DNA of 64,000 bases from Phaeospirillum sp. (GCA_030651575.1 JAUSFB010000068.1:124001-188000); one strand, 5' to 3'. Shown: positions 1 through 8,825, counted from the first letter of the stretch. Notes: generated by a model not told the origin, from the sequence alone. Translations and numbers: made by a program.

Positions 1-348
1 GGAAAGCGCCGGCAGGGTTTGTTCTATGCCCGCTCCGACGATGGCGGCGTCACCTTTTCCGAGCCCCAGGGCTTTGGCCACCCCGCCCGGCCGCCGTCAC
101 GCCCCCAGGTCATGGCCTCGGGCGAGCAGGTCTGGCGGCTGTGGAAGGAGTTCGACGGCGTGACCACCACCGTCATGGCGCAGTCCTCCGCCGATCACGG
201 GCAGAGTTGGGACGCCCCCCGCCCGGTCGCCGCCACTGCCGACGCCTCCGACCATCCGCTGCTGGTCAATGACGGGGCCGTTCCGTTGCTGTCCTGGCTG
301 ACCAGGGCGGAGGGCTATCGGCTGCTGCCGCTTGCCCCGAGTCATTGA
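1..348 (+). CDS. Sialidase-like BNR-repeat protein, C-terminal fragment
   Basis: The reading frame is open at the left edge, so only the last 115 residues are present. Two Asp-box-like motifs are visible, S-D-D-G-G-V-T-F and S-A-D-H-G-Q-S-W. These mark the beta-propeller blades of exo-sialidase-like (BNR repeat) proteins. The fragment ends with no further domain. The next gene, a thioredoxin-like protein, begins immediately after the stop, so the two are probably co-transcribed. Substrate and true sialidase activity cannot be judged from the fragment, because the catalytic arginine triad would lie upstream of the window. Confidence 0.7.
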   Translation, partial: GKRRQGLFYARSDDGGVTFSEPQGFGHPARPPSRPQVMASGEQVWRLWKEFDGVTTTVMAQSSADHGQSWDAPRPVAATADASDHPLLVNDGAVPLLSWLTRAEGYRLLPLAPSH

Positions 349-349
349 C

Positions 350-853
350 GTGACTCGCTTCGTTGTCCCTCGGTCGCTGATCCTGCTGGCCGTTCTGGCC
401 GTGATGCTGACGGCTCCCGCCTGGGCGGGGGAGTTGAGGCCCTTCGTCCGGGGCTCGCACGCCGCATTGGTGAAGGAGTATGCCGGGCGGCCGCTGGTCA
501 TCCATTTCTGGTCGCTGACCTGCGCGCCTTGTCTGGTGGAATTGCCGCAATGGCGCGATGTCCAGCGCCGTCATCCCGAGATGGATCTGGTCCTGGTCGC
601 CACCGATTCCCCCGACGAATCCGCCAAGTTGGAGCGGACCCTGGCGCGGGCCGGTCTGTCCGGGGTGGAGAGTTGGGTCTTTGCCGACAGTTTTGCCGAA
701 CGTCTGCGCTTCGAGGTCGACAAAAGCTGGCGCGGCGAGCTTCCCATGACCCAACTGGTCGGCCGCGACGGCAAGATCGAGGCGGTGACGGGAAGCGTGA
801 CCGCCGAGACATTGAAGACCTGGCTGGGAGGTCGGGGCGGCGTGAAGCCCTGA
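350..853 (+). CDS. TlpA/ResA-like periplasmic thioredoxin
   Basis: A 167-aa thioredoxin-fold protein. The N-terminus is a basic, then hydrophobic, stretch ending in A-P-A-W-A-G, read as a Sec signal peptide (about residues 1-26). The active site is F-W-S-L-T-C-A-P-C, a CxxC motif placed as in TlpA/ResA proteins, followed by a V-A-T-D strand and a P-M-T-Q-L-V segment around the cis-proline region. A role in periplasmic disulfide reduction is inferred. I chose the GTG one base after the upstream stop because it gives a clean signal peptide. A TTG at 332 would add six residues and overlap the upstream gene. Neither start has a strong ribosome-binding site. Confidence 0.8.
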   Translation: MTRFVVPRSLILLAVLAVMLTAPAWAGELRPFVRGSHAALVKEYAGRPLVIHFWSLTCAPCLVELPQWRDVQRRHPEMDLVLVATDSPDESAKLERTLARAGLSGVESWVFADSFAERLRFEVDKSWRGELPMTQLVGRDGKIEAVTGSVTAETLKTWLGGRGGVKP

Positions 854-873
854 ACCTCCCAGGTTCTTATGAT

Positions 874-2187
874 TCAGGCTCTTCCAAAGACGCGCTTGAA
901 GATGGTGTCCACATGTTTGGTGTGGTAGCCGAGGTCGAACAGCTCCTCCAGCGCCTTGGCCGGAATATGGGCGGAAACCTCGGAATCGGTCTTCAGCAGG
1001 TCGAGGAAGTTGGCGCCCTCCTGCCAGACCTTCATGGCGTTGCGCTGGACCGCCTTATAGCTGTCCTCGCGGCTCATGCCGGCTTGGGTCAGGCCCAGCA
1101 GGACACGCTGCGAGAACACCAGCCCCCCCAACTGGTTCAGGTTGCGCTCGACCGCGTCGGGATAGATCACCAGCTTTTCGATCACCCCGGCCAGACGGTT
1201 GAGGGCGAAGTCGAGGGTGACGGTGGCGTCGGGGCCGATCATGCGCTCGACCGAGGAGTGGGAAATATCGCGCTCGTGCCATAGCGCCACGTTCTCCAGG
1301 GCCGGCACCACCATGCCGCGCACCAGACGGGCCAGACCGGTGAGATTTTCGGTCAGCACCGGGTTGCGCTTGTGCGGCATGGCCGAGCTGCCCTTCTGGC
1401 CGGGCGAGAAGTATTCCTCGGCCTCGCGCACTTCGGTGCGTTGCAGGTGGCGGATTTCGATGGCCACATGCTCGATGGAGCTGGCGATGACGCCCAGCGT
1501 CGCGAAGAACTGGGCGTGGCGGTCGCGCGGGATCACCTGGGTGGACACCGGCTCGGGCTTCAGGCCCAGCTTGGCGGCCACATGCTCCTCGACGCGGGGA
1601 TCGATATTGGCGAAGGTGCCGACCGCGCCGGAAATGGCGCAGGTGGCCACATCCTCGCGGGCCGACTTCAGCCGGCGGCGGTTGCGCTGGAACTCGGCGT
1701 GGAAGGTGGCGAACTTCAGGCCCATGGTCACCGGCTCGGCATGGATGCCGTGCGAGCGGCCCATGCAGACCAGATCCTTGTATTCGAAGGCGCGGGTCTC
1801 CAGCGCGGCCAGCAGCCGGTCGATATCGGCCAGCAGCAGGTCGGCGGCCTGGGTCATCTGCACCGCCAGACAGGTGTCGAGTACGTCGGACGAAGTCATG
1901 CCCTGATGGACAAAGCGGGAGTCGGGGCCGATATGCTCGGCCAACTCGGTCAGGAAGGCGATGACGTCATGCTTGGTGACGGCTTCGATCTCGTCGATGC
2001 GGGCCGACCGCGCCGGGGTATAGGGGATATTGCCCTTGTCCCAGATGGTCTTGGCCGCTTCCTTGGGAATCACCCCGATCTCGGCCAGCGCGTCGCAGGC
2101 ATGGGCCTCGATCTCGAACCAGATGCGGAAGCGGTTCTCGGGCTCCCAGATCGCGGTCATTTCCGGGCGGGAATAGCGGGGGATCAT
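874..2187 (-). CDS. purB: Adenylosuccinate lyase
   Basis: A 437-aa member of the fumarase/aspartase superfamily. The signature G-S-S-A-M-P-H-K-R-N-P carries the flexible catalytic serine loop. Other matches are T-S-S-D-V-L-D-T near residue 98 and G-R-S-H-G-I-H-A-E-P, which contains a catalytic histidine. The enzyme cleaves adenylosuccinate to AMP and SAICAR to AICAR in purine synthesis, in the cytoplasm. Length matches the short PurB class. It is convergent with the upstream thioredoxin gene and lies just beyond the nif cluster, with no evident link to nitrogen fixation. Confidence 0.97.
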   Translation of the reverse strand: MIPRYSRPEMTAIWEPENRFRIWFEIEAHACDALAEIGVIPKEAAKTIWDKGNIPYTPARSARIDEIEAVTKHDVIAFLTELAEHIGPDSRFVHQGMTSSDVLDTCLAVQMTQAADLLLADIDRLLAALETRAFEYKDLVCMGRSHGIHAEPVTMGLKFATFHAEFQRNRRRLKSAREDVATCAISGAVGTFANIDPRVEEHVAAKLGLKPEPVSTQVIPRDRHAQFFATLGVIASSIEHVAIEIRHLQRTEVREAEEYFSPGQKGSSAMPHKRNPVLTENLTGLARLVRGMVVPALENVALWHERDISHSSVERMIGPDATVTLDFALNRLAGVIEKLVIYPDAVERNLNQLGGLVFSQRVLLGLTQAGMSREDSYKAVQRNAMKVWQEGANFLDLLKTDSEVSAHIPAKALEELFDLGYHTKHVDTIFKRVFGRA

Positions 2188-2313
2188 CGCGGCCTCGTAT
2201 GGAAAGTATGTGGCGAAACATCAACCATCAGGTGTTGCTGATATTTCGCTCCGGGACGAGGTTCATGTACGGGAGTCCCGGCGGGGAAGCAAGCCCGCTG
2301 TGCGGCTTCCGTC

Positions 2314-2595
2314 TTACCGGCGCAGTGCCTCCAGGGGGACGAAACCCGGCATGGCGTCCGTGAACACCTTGAAGGTCTTGGTCCCACGGCCCTCGGCGAA
2401 CTCGTCATAGGCGGCGGCCAGGGCGGCGCGGCAGTCCTCCTTGGCCGGGTCCGGGCCAAGCCCGCCCATCAAGGCGCGGAAGCGTTTGAGGATGTGCAGC
2501 CGGCTGACATTGACCACCCGTGGATCGAAGGCCACCCCCAGCGTCTCGAAAAATTGTTCGGCCGAGGACAATTCGGCCAGTATTTCCTGGGTCAT
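2314..2595 (-). CDS. nifW: Nitrogenase-stabilizing/protective protein NifW
   Basis: A 93-aa protein with the NifW pattern: S-A-E-Q-F-F-E-T-L-G-V followed by D-P-R-V-V-N-V-S-R-L-H-I-L-K-R-F. NifW family proteins associate with the MoFe protein and protect it, notably against oxygen. The gene starts 10 bp after the nifV stop and is the last gene of the iscA-nifV-nifW unit. It is preceded by a purine-rich AGGAGAA-type site. Length is at the short end of the family, which is usually about 100-115 aa. Confidence 0.92.
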   Translation of the reverse strand: MTQEILAELSSAEQFFETLGVAFDPRVVNVSRLHILKRFRALMGGLGPDPAKEDCRAALAAAYDEFAEGRGTKTFKVFTDAMPGFVPLEALRR

Positions 2596-2605
2596 GGCGT
2601 TTCTC

Positions 2606-3748
2606 CTAGATCAGTCCGATTCCCCGCTCGGCGGCTTCCCGGTGAAAGCGGCGCAGATCGTCGCCGGTGGGCATGGTCTTGGTGGCCGAGGCATGGCGGC
2701 GCACTTGGGCGAGCAGGACGCGGGCCTGGGGCGTCGATACCGGCAGCCCGATCTCGCGGCAGGCGTGCAACACCGAGGTCAGGCCGGAATGTTTGCCCAG
2801 CACCACCCGATGGTCGCGGCCCAGTTCGGCCGGGTCGAACGCTTCATAGGTGCGGCGGTCGCGCAGCAAGCCGCTGACATGGATGCCGGATTCGTGGGTG
2901 AAGATGTTGGCGCCGACGATGCTTTTGTCCACCGGCACCGGCCGCCCCGAGGCATCGGCCACCAGCTGGGACACCGTTCCCAGGGCCAGTTTATCGACGC
3001 CGGTGGCAAGGCCGTAGAGATGGTCGAGGGCGACCACCACTTCTTCCAGCGGCGCGTTTCCGGCCCGTTCGCCCAGGCCGTTGACGGTGGTGCTCACATG
3101 GCTGGCGCCTCCCTTGACCGCCGCCAGCGAGTTGGCGGTGGCCAGTCCCAGATCGTCATGGGCGTGGACCTCCAATTCCATGGAGGTGGCCGAGCGCAGC
3201 CGGACGAAGCGGTCATGAATGCCGAACGGGTCCATGATGCCCATGGTGTCGGCGAAGCGGAACCGCCGCGCGCCCGCCGTTTCGCAGGCCTCCACCACCC
3301 GGCACAGGAAGTCGGGATCGGCGCGGGACGAATCCTCGCCGCCGATCAAGACCTCGAAGCCGCGATCGCGGGCCTTTTTCACCATGATGGCGATGTGGCG
3401 CAAGGCCCAGGCGCGGTCGTGCCCCAGCTTGGCCCCCAGTTGCAGATCCGAGACCGGGATGGACAGGTTGACGATGGCCAGACCGCAGGCCGCCGCCGCC
3501 GTCAGATCGTCGTCATGCATGCGGCACCAGCCGATCAGGCGGGAGCCGAGGCCCTGCGCGACCACGGCGCGGATGGCGGTTTGCTCGTCCTCTCCCATGG
3601 CGGGGGTGCCGACCTCGATCTCCGGCACGCCCGCTTGCGTCAACGCCTGGGCGATGGCCAACTTCTCGTCCAGGCGGAACGCCACCCCGGCGGTCTGCTC
3701 GCCGTCGCGAAGCGTGGTGTCGTTGACGGTGATCGGGGCGGCGGTCAT
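2606..3748 (-). CDS. nifV: Homocitrate synthase NifV
   Basis: A 380-aa DRE-TIM metallolyase. The N-terminal motif [15 protein letters not shown] carries the metal and substrate ligands, and H-A-H-D-D-L-G and the later [10 protein letters not shown] segment complete the isopropylmalate/homocitrate synthase pattern. It condenses acetyl-CoA with 2-oxoglutarate to make homocitrate, the organic ligand of FeMo-co. I use the ATG at 3748, with AAGGAA upstream. The longer frame would add 38 proline-rich residues read out of phase from iscA. Its place between iscA and nifW identifies it as NifV rather than LeuA. Confidence 0.95.
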   Translation of the reverse strand: MTAAPITVNDTTLRDGEQTAGVAFRLDEKLAIAQALTQAGVPEIEVGTPAMGEDEQTAIRAVVAQGLGSRLIGWCRMHDDDLTAAAACGLAIVNLSIPVSDLQLGAKLGHDRAWALRHIAIMVKKARDRGFEVLIGGEDSSRADPDFLCRVVEACETAGARRFRFADTMGIMDPFGIHDRFVRLRSATSMELEVHAHDDLGLATANSLAAVKGGASHVSTTVNGLGERAGNAPLEEVVVALDHLYGLATGVDKLALGTVSQLVADASGRPVPVDKSIVGANIFTHESGIHVSGLLRDRRTYEAFDPAELGRDHRVVLGKHSGLTSVLHACREIGLPVSTPQARVLLAQVRRHASATKTMPTGDDLRRFHREAAERGIGLI

Positions 3749-3758
3749 GGCCGTTTCC

Positions 3759-4085
3759 TTAGCCGCAGCTTTTGGCGGAGCAGGAGCACCCGGCGGCGGC
3801 GGGCGGCGGCGTGTTGGGGTTGTCGAACACAAAGCCGCTGCCCATGGAGGAATTGTCCACATAGTCCATGGTCGCCCCGGCCAGCCACAGGGCCGAGGCC
3901 GGATCGACGAACACCTTGATGTCGGAGAATTCCAGAACCGCGTCGCCTTCGGCGCTGTCGCCCTCCAATCCCATGTTGTAGGAAAAGCCGGAACAGCCCT
4001 TTTGCACCATGATGCGAAGGCCTTGATACTCGCCCTTGCAAACGTCGCGGATGACGTTGATGGCCTTGTCGGTCAGGTTCAACAT
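3759..4085 (-). CDS. iscA: nif-specific iron-sulfur assembly protein (IscA/HesB type)
   Basis: A 108-aa A-type Fe-S carrier. It has the three conserved cysteines of the family: one in V-Q-K-G-C-S-G-F near residue 42 and a C-terminal C-S-C before S-A-K-S-C-G. The core includes D-P-A-S-A-L-W-L-A-G-A-T-M-D-Y-V-D. Such proteins carry Fe-S clusters to apoproteins, here presumably nitrogenase parts. The ATG at 4085 has a near-perfect AAGGAGGA 8 bases upstream, so in-frame upstream codons were rejected. It is the first gene after a sigma-54 promoter and leads nifV and nifW. Often named nifIscA or hesB. Confidence 0.92.
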   Translation of the reverse strand: MLNLTDKAINVIRDVCKGEYQGLRIMVQKGCSGFSYNMGLEGDSAEGDAVLEFSDIKVFVDPASALWLAGATMDYVDNSSMGSGFVFDNPNTPPPAAAGCSCSAKSCG

Positions 4086-4134
4086 GACGATGGTCCTCCT
4101 TGCCTTGCGAAACATCTCTCGGGTTAAGGACATA

Positions 4135-4149
4135 GCAAAGGGGGTGCCA
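4135..4149 (-). promoter_or_regulatory. Sigma-54 -24/-12 promoter of iscA-nifV-nifW
   Basis: On the minus strand the site reads TGGCAC-CCCCT-TTGC, an exact match to the RpoN consensus with 5-bp spacing. It lies 50 bp upstream of the iscA start codon. A NifA-type site lies about 50 bp further upstream. This gives the iscA-nifV-nifW block its own nif-regulated promoter, separate from nifENX. Confidence 0.88.
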
Positions 4150-4168
4150 GATTCTATCTCGTTGGAAT

Positions 4169-4792
4169 TTATGATATTTTTGCCGATGAACCCGAACATT
4201 GTCGGGTTTGCGACAGGGCGGTGTCGGTCAGGAGCGACGGGCCGTCCTCGGCGCCGAAACAAAGCGCGGCATCGGTGCAGACCTCGCAGTTGGGCGACTT
4301 GCAGATCACGACGCCCTCGCGTTGGCAGAGTTCGCGGTAGAAGAACTTCTTCCACTTCATATCGCGATGATTCAACTCGGCCAGCCCCAGGAAATGGCGG
4401 CGCATCAGCCGCGACAGGTCATCGCGCCCGGTCAGTCCCAGATCCTGCCAGAGATGGTTGGACCCCAGCGAGCGGCGGGCGATGATATGAGCCAGCCAGA
4501 CCTCCTCCAGCAGGCCATGGGTGCGGAAGTCCAGCAGCAGCGCCCGCAGATCGGGCTCTTCGGGGGCCAGCGGGTCGTCCCGGCGCGACAGTCCCGACAG
4601 CAGGCCGGGCGAATGGGGGAAATAGCGACCGATCAAGGCGGCCAGATCCTCCGGCGACAATCCCAGCCCACGGGTCAGGGGCTCGCCCGAGCCGTCGAAT
4701 GCCACGGCGATGGCGCAGGCGAACAGGTGGCGGTCGAACGGGTCGCCGCCACCGGGGGCGGCCAGCAGGCCGCCATGGAGGTCGGAAGGCAT
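4169..4792 (-). CDS. nifQ: Molybdenum-donor protein NifQ
   Basis: A 207-aa protein ending in the NifQ cysteine signature C-x4-C-x2-C-x5-C (C-K-S-P-N-C-E-V-C-T-D-A-A-L-C). In characterised NifQ this region holds a Mo-Fe-S cluster that supplies molybdenum to the NifEN scaffold. The upstream R-x-M-R-R-H-F-L-G-L-x-E-L-N-H segment and the W-K-K-F-F-Y-R-E-L-C run are also family features. The ATG at 4792 follows AGGAGGA with 7-base spacing. It directly follows the ferredoxin gene. Its final codons contain the activator site for the next block. Confidence 0.94.
   Translation of the reverse strand: MPSDLHGGLLAAPGGGDPFDRHLFACAIAVAFDGSGEPLTRGLGLSPEDLAALIGRYFPHSPGLLSGLSRRDDPLAPEEPDLRALLLDFRTHGLLEEVWLAHIIARRSLGSNHLWQDLGLTGRDDLSRLMRRHFLGLAELNHRDMKWKKFFYRELCQREGVVICKSPNCEVCTDAALCFGAEDGPSLLTDTALSQTRQCSGSSAKIS
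4200..4215 (-). promoter_or_regulatory. NifA upstream activator site (TGT-N10-ACA)
   Basis: TGT, ten bases, ACA. It is centred about 66 bp from the sigma-54 element serving iscA-nifV-nifW and lies inside the last codons of nifQ, so coding and regulatory sequence overlap. It matches the NifA enhancer consensus. Spacing is on the short side for an enhancer but compatible. Confidence 0.7.
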
Positions 4793-4809
4793 GGCGCGGT
4801 CCTCCTGCT

Positions 4810-5109
4810 TCACACCGGCAGTTTCTCGTGAGTCTGGGCCTTGGTGCCGCAGACCGCGTTGCACGAGCCGCAGCCGATGCAGTTGCCGGCATTGTCCAGG
4901 GTCATGACCTTGCGCTCGATTTCGCCGTCGTCGTCGTCGAACGGGTCGCAGAACTCTCCGTCCCCGTTGATGCCCATCAGCTTCATGACCGCCTGGGTGC
5001 AGACCTTGAAGCAGCGGCCACAGCCGATGCACAGATCGGCGCTGATGGCGGTCAGGTATTCGGGAAACCAGGGGCTGCCGTCACGGGTGGTGAATTGGAC
5101 ATGGGACAT
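4810..5109 (-). CDS. fdxB: nif-associated 2[4Fe-4S] ferredoxin (ferredoxin III, FdxB)
   Basis: A 99-aa ferredoxin with two cluster motifs: C-I-G-C-G-R-C-F-K-V-C near residue 27 and C-I-G-C-G-S-C-N-A-V-C near residue 77. An acidic insertion (D-D-D-D-G-E) lies between them. This is the layout of ferredoxin III found downstream of nifX in diazotrophic proteobacteria. A role in electron supply to nitrogenase or to cofactor assembly is inferred from context. The gene sits tightly between the NifX-associated gene and nifQ. Confidence 0.93.
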   Translation of the reverse strand: MSHVQFTTRDGSPWFPEYLTAISADLCIGCGRCFKVCTQAVMKLMGINGDGEFCDPFDDDDGEIERKVMTLDNAGNCIGCGSCNAVCGTKAQTHEKLPV

Positions 5110-5124
5110 GGAGCGTTTCCTTTC

Positions 5125-5565
5125 TCAAGCGGCGGCGACGTCGGGGAACTTCCCGATGGTGGCGGCGGCCTCGTCGATGATCTTGGCGGCCTTGGAGGTC
5201 AGGGCTTCCGCCGACTCGAAGCCGAACCGGTGCAGATCGCGCAGATAGGAATTGACGACCACCAGCCGGCCGGAAGTCAGCAGCATGCGGCCCCAGCCCT
5301 CGTGGTTGATCTTCATGATCGGAGCGCAGGCGCAGCCGGTGGCCTTCTCGATGGCGAAGGCGATGGCGTTGTAGAACAACTCGACCCGCCACAAGATGTC
5401 GGGGTCGGGATCGCCCATCAGCGGGATCTCGCGGCGCTGTTCCCGGGTGACGATGAAGGGGGCCAGAAGCTCCTCGTCGGACATGGTTTCCCAGGCTCCG
5501 CTACCGTCCTGGGCGCGGATCAGCATCAACAGCGTCTTGAGGAACGGATCTTGATTGGCGGGCAT
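5125..5565 (-). CDS. NifX-associated nitrogen fixation protein (DUF269 family)
   Basis: A 146-aa protein of the family always found beside nifX in diazotrophs. Typical segments are L-L-A-P-F-I-V-T-R-E-Q-R-R-E-I-P and D-P-D-P-D-I-L-W-R-V-E-L-F-Y-N-A-I-A. The molecular function is not established. Context places it in FeMo-co synthesis or regulation with NifX. The ATG at 5565 follows AAAGGA, and the upstream 19 codons of the open frame were left out. It lies 16 bp after nifX and 15 bp before fdxB. Confidence 0.92.
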   Translation of the reverse strand: MPANQDPFLKTLLMLIRAQDGSGAWETMSDEELLAPFIVTREQRREIPLMGDPDPDILWRVELFYNAIAFAIEKATGCACAPIMKINHEGWGRMLLTSGRLVVVNSYLRDLHRFGFESAEALTSKAAKIIDEAAATIGKFPDVAAA

Positions 5566-5581
5566 GGCGGTGATCCTTTCT

Positions 5582-6001
5582 TTATGATTCATCGTCGATG
5601 AAACGCTCGTCGCCGGCCTCACCGTCGCGGAGCGCCTTGCGGAGCCAGGGCGGCGGGTTGCCTTTCAGCATGGCGCGGACCCGTTCGATCACCTGGGTGA
5701 TCGGCTCGTCCGCCGGCAGTTTGATGGGGTGGACCCGAGCGCGGACGACGCGGGCCGCCGCCGGGCCGCCGATGGCGCGGCAAAACAGCAGCGAGGCCCC
5801 TTCCAGGGCGGAAATCTTGGCCGACAGCCGGTCCTCGCCGTCCTCCTTGTGATTGCCGCTTTCATCGCTGAGGCAATCGAACTGGACGGCTTCGAGGAAG
5901 GTGTGACCCTCCGGGCCGACATCGTAGAACATGAAGGTCCTGGCGCTGGCGAAGTGGGCGTCGACGCGCTGACGATCCTGGGTGGCGACGGCGATTCTCA
6001 T
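5582..6001 (-). CDS. nifX: FeMo-co precursor carrier NifX
   Basis: A 139-aa protein with the NifX/NafY-type dinitrogenase cofactor-binding fold: an N-terminal M-R-I-A-V-A-T-Q-D strand, H-F-A-S-A-R-T-F-M-F-Y-D-V, and a glycine-rich A-I-G-G-P-A-A-A-R-V core. NifX binds NifB-co and the VK-cluster, passing intermediates to or from NifEN. The start is fixed by AAAGGAGGT five bases before the ATG. It follows nifN directly in the nifENX block. Confidence 0.94.
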   Translation of the reverse strand: MRIAVATQDRQRVDAHFASARTFMFYDVGPEGHTFLEAVQFDCLSDESGNHKEDGEDRLSAKISALEGASLLFCRAIGGPAAARVVRARVHPIKLPADEPITQVIERVRAMLKGNPPPWLRKALRDGEAGDERFIDDES

Positions 6002-6050
6002 GTGACCTCCTTTAATGCGCGGCGGGCGGCCGCTGTCATGTCCGGCCGGA

Positions 6051-7403
6051 TCAACCAGCCGCAGCCGCCGAGTGGTCATGGGGATGCTCCAAATGGGCGT
6101 GGCCCGGCCGTTCCATCAAGATGTTGCCGAGCTGGGTGATCAGGTTGCGGGTGCCGCCATAGCCGACGCCGACCAGATGAGCGGCGCCCAGGCGGTCGAA
6201 CACCGGAAAACCGGCGCGGAACAGCGGGATGCCGTGGCGGCTCGCCACCTGACGGGCGTTGGAGTTGGCGATGATCAGGTCGCAGCCGCCGGCCTCCAGG
6301 ATCTGGTCCTCCAGATCCTCGAAATCACCGACGATCACCCGCTCGGCCGGCAGCTCGCCGAGGGCGGGCAGGGCCTGGGTGGTGACGGCGGCGGCGATGG
6401 TGGCGCCCATGTCGGCGGCCAGCTTGCCCATGGTCCAGACCAGGGCCGGCTCGCCGGCGATGGCCAGGGACCGGCCGCCGAAATAAAAGTGGCCGTCCAG
6501 CATGGCGTCCACCAGCTGCGAGCGGGCGCGGCGCTGCCGGGCCGGCACCGGCACTCCGGCGACGGTGGACAGCGACACCATCAGGCGGTCCACCGCCTCC
6601 AGCCCGGTCGCCCGGTCCAGCAGCAGGAACGGCACTCCGGTGATGTCCTTCAGGGTTTTGGCTGCGATGCGCATGTGCTCGCCGATGGCGATGGTGAGTT
6701 TGGCCCGGCCCATCTCGCGAATATCAGCCAGGCTGGTTCCGCCCAGCGTGGTGGGGGTGTAGGCGTCGGGAACATGGCCGTCGAGCGAGTCGGACAGGTC
6801 GGGCAGCACCACCGCCTCCAGCCCGAAGCCGGCGATAATGTCCTTCAGCGCCTCCACATCGCCGGGGGTGAGGTGGCAGCCGGGCAGCAGGTTGACCCGG
6901 TTAAGGGGGGCGCGGCCCTGGGCCGGAACCGCCAACTGGCGGATGATGGCGGTCACCGCCTTGCCCCAGCCGGTTTCCAGCGAGCCGGAAAAGTCGGGGG
7001 CGCTGACATCGACCACCGCGATGTCGTCCAGTTCCTTGTTGCGGGCGCGGATGGCTCTGACATCGCCGGCCATATCCTCGCCGCGCGTCTCGGTTAGGGC
7101 GGTGGAAATCAGGCCGATGATCTCGGGCTTGGCGCGGCGGGCGATGTTGAGCAGGCCTTGCTCTACCTGATCCATGCCGCCCAGGATGGTGCTGATTTCG
7201 TTCATGGCGGTGGTTTGCAGCGGGATGGCCTCGCGGAAGTGCCGCACCATCATCACCAGGGCGAAGGCGGTGCAGCCCTGGCTGCCGTGGAACATGGGCA
7301 GGCAGCCCTTCATCCCCATGAAGGCCAGGGAGGCCCCCAGCGGCGCGCTGATCTTCAGCGGGCTGGTGGACAGCGCCTTGTTGTGATCGACGATGAGGGC
7401 CAT
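6051..7403 (-). CDS. nifN: FeMo-co scaffold subunit NifN
   Basis: A 450-aa NifK paralogue. The N-terminal F-H-G-S-Q-G-C-T-A-F supplies a P-cluster-like ligand position, and M-M-V-R-H-F-R-E-A-I-P-L-Q-T-T-A-M-N-E is typical NifN. NifN pairs with NifE as the scaffold on which NifB-co matures to FeMo-co. The start (ATG at 7403) lies 4 bp beyond the nifE stop, consistent with coupling. The protein ends in a histidine-rich tail (H-A-H-L-E-H-P-H-D-H), which may bind metal; that last point is inference. Confidence 0.95.
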   Translation of the reverse strand: MALIVDHNKALSTSPLKISAPLGASLAFMGMKGCLPMFHGSQGCTAFALVMMVRHFREAIPLQTTAMNEISTILGGMDQVEQGLLNIARRAKPEIIGLISTALTETRGEDMAGDVRAIRARNKELDDIAVVDVSAPDFSGSLETGWGKAVTAIIRQLAVPAQGRAPLNRVNLLPGCHLTPGDVEALKDIIAGFGLEAVVLPDLSDSLDGHVPDAYTPTTLGGTSLADIREMGRAKLTIAIGEHMRIAAKTLKDITGVPFLLLDRATGLEAVDRLMVSLSTVAGVPVPARQRRARSQLVDAMLDGHFYFGGRSLAIAGEPALVWTMGKLAADMGATIAAAVTTQALPALGELPAERVIVGDFEDLEDQILEAGGCDLIIANSNARQVASRHGIPLFRAGFPVFDRLGAAHLVGVGYGGTRNLITQLGNILMERPGHAHLEHPHDHSAAAAG

Positions 7404-7407
7404 GGCC

Positions 7408-8790
7408 TTACTCCTCGTCCCAGGGGGCGGGGGCGCGTACCCGAGCCCAGATGGGACTGTTGATGGACTGATCGATCTCGCGCACCAGCGCCACCATGCC
7501 GTCATAGGCGGCAAAGCCGTGATGGCGTTCCTGATTGATGTCGATCCAGGGCGTGCGGGCCTTCAGCGCCACGAATTGCGAGCGTCCGCCCGACAGCATC
7601 ATGTCGGCGCGGCCTTCCTTGAACATGGCGTACATATCGCGAGGCGTGATGGCGTCGGCCAGCTTGCCCTCGTCGCCGCCCAGGCGTTCGAGGGCCTTTT
7701 CCCTGTCCGTTTCAGTGGCCTTGCGCACCGAGGAGCCCACCACTTCCATGCCCACTTCCTGAAGGGCCTGGATCACCGACCAGCTTTTGACGCCGCCGGT
7801 ATAGAGCAGCACCTTCTTGCCGGCCAGCCGCGCCTTGTAGGGCTCCAGCCGCGCCCAGGCCTTGGCTTCCTCCTCGGCGATCAGGGCCTCGGCGCGCCCG
7901 GTCAGGGCCGGGTCGGCGCCGCGCTCCACCAGCAGGCGGGCGATGTTGCGCAGCGCCTCGGAGGTGTCGGAAATGCCATAGAACGAGCCCTCGTAATAGG
8001 GGATGCCCCAGGTCTCCTTCATCTTGCGGGCCAGGGTGATCAGCGCCTGGCTGCACAGCACCATGTTGACCCGGGCGGTGTGGGCGGCGGCGACATCGCG
8101 GTAACGGGCGTCGCCGGTGATGGAGGCGCGCAGGCGGATGCCGAGCCGGGCCAGCAGTGGGCGGAACTGATCCAGCTCGCCCGCCACGTTGTACTCGCCC
8201 AGGATGTTGATGTCGGTCGGGCCGGAATCGCCGGGCTCTTCCGTGCCCATGACATGCTCGAACAGGGCGTCGCCGGCCAGCCGGTTGCCGAGATTCTTCG
8301 AGCCGACGAAGCCCGGCGCGTTGATGGGGATCACCGGAACGCCCAGGCGCTGGGTGGCGGCGCGGCAGACCGCGTCCACATCGTCGCCGATCAAGGCGCC
8401 GACGCAGGTCTGATAGACGAACACGGCCGGCGGCTGGTGGCGGGCGATAGCCCGCTTGATGGCGCGGTACAGTTTCTTCTCGCCGCCATTGACGATATCG
8501 AGATTGCCAAGGTCGGTGGTGAAGCCGCGCCGGTAGAGGTCGGACCCGGTGCTCCACGAATTACGCCCATCCCAGGAGTTCCCCTCGCAGGCGATGGGAC
8601 CGTGGACCAGATGGACCACGTCGGTGATGGGCTGAAGCGCGATCTTGGCCCCGTCAAAGGCGCAACCGCCGGCGGCGGCTCCCGGAACCAGCGACTTGCC
8701 GCAGCCCTTTTTGCGATCCTTGTCGGACTTGGACTGGTTGATCGAGCATCCCGGCTCGTTCATCAGCTCCTGGACCTTGTGCTTCAGCAT
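7408..8790 (-). CDS. nifE: FeMo-co scaffold subunit NifE
   Basis: A 460-aa NifD paralogue. Cysteines at C-A-F-D-G-A and H-G-P-I-A-C-E-G-N-S-W-D-G-R, and Y-Q-T-C-V-G-A-L-I-G-D-D, occupy the P-cluster-ligand positions used for the NifEN bridging cluster. It forms the NifEN heterotetramer with NifN. The ATG at 8790 follows GGGAGG. It is the first gene of the nifENX block, behind a consensus sigma-54 promoter. In most relatives it would follow nifK directly; here a foreign-looking gene on the opposite strand intervenes. Confidence 0.96.
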   Translation of the reverse strand: MLKHKVQELMNEPGCSINQSKSDKDRKKGCGKSLVPGAAAGGCAFDGAKIALQPITDVVHLVHGPIACEGNSWDGRNSWSTGSDLYRRGFTTDLGNLDIVNGGEKKLYRAIKRAIARHQPPAVFVYQTCVGALIGDDVDAVCRAATQRLGVPVIPINAPGFVGSKNLGNRLAGDALFEHVMGTEEPGDSGPTDINILGEYNVAGELDQFRPLLARLGIRLRASITGDARYRDVAAAHTARVNMVLCSQALITLARKMKETWGIPYYEGSFYGISDTSEALRNIARLLVERGADPALTGRAEALIAEEEAKAWARLEPYKARLAGKKVLLYTGGVKSWSVIQALQEVGMEVVGSSVRKATETDREKALERLGGDEGKLADAITPRDMYAMFKEGRADMMLSGGRSQFVALKARTPWIDINQERHHGFAAYDGMVALVREIDQSINSPIWARVRAPAPWDEE

Positions 8791-8825
8791 GGCGGGGCCT
8801 CCCGGTGCGGTTCACCAGGAACATC

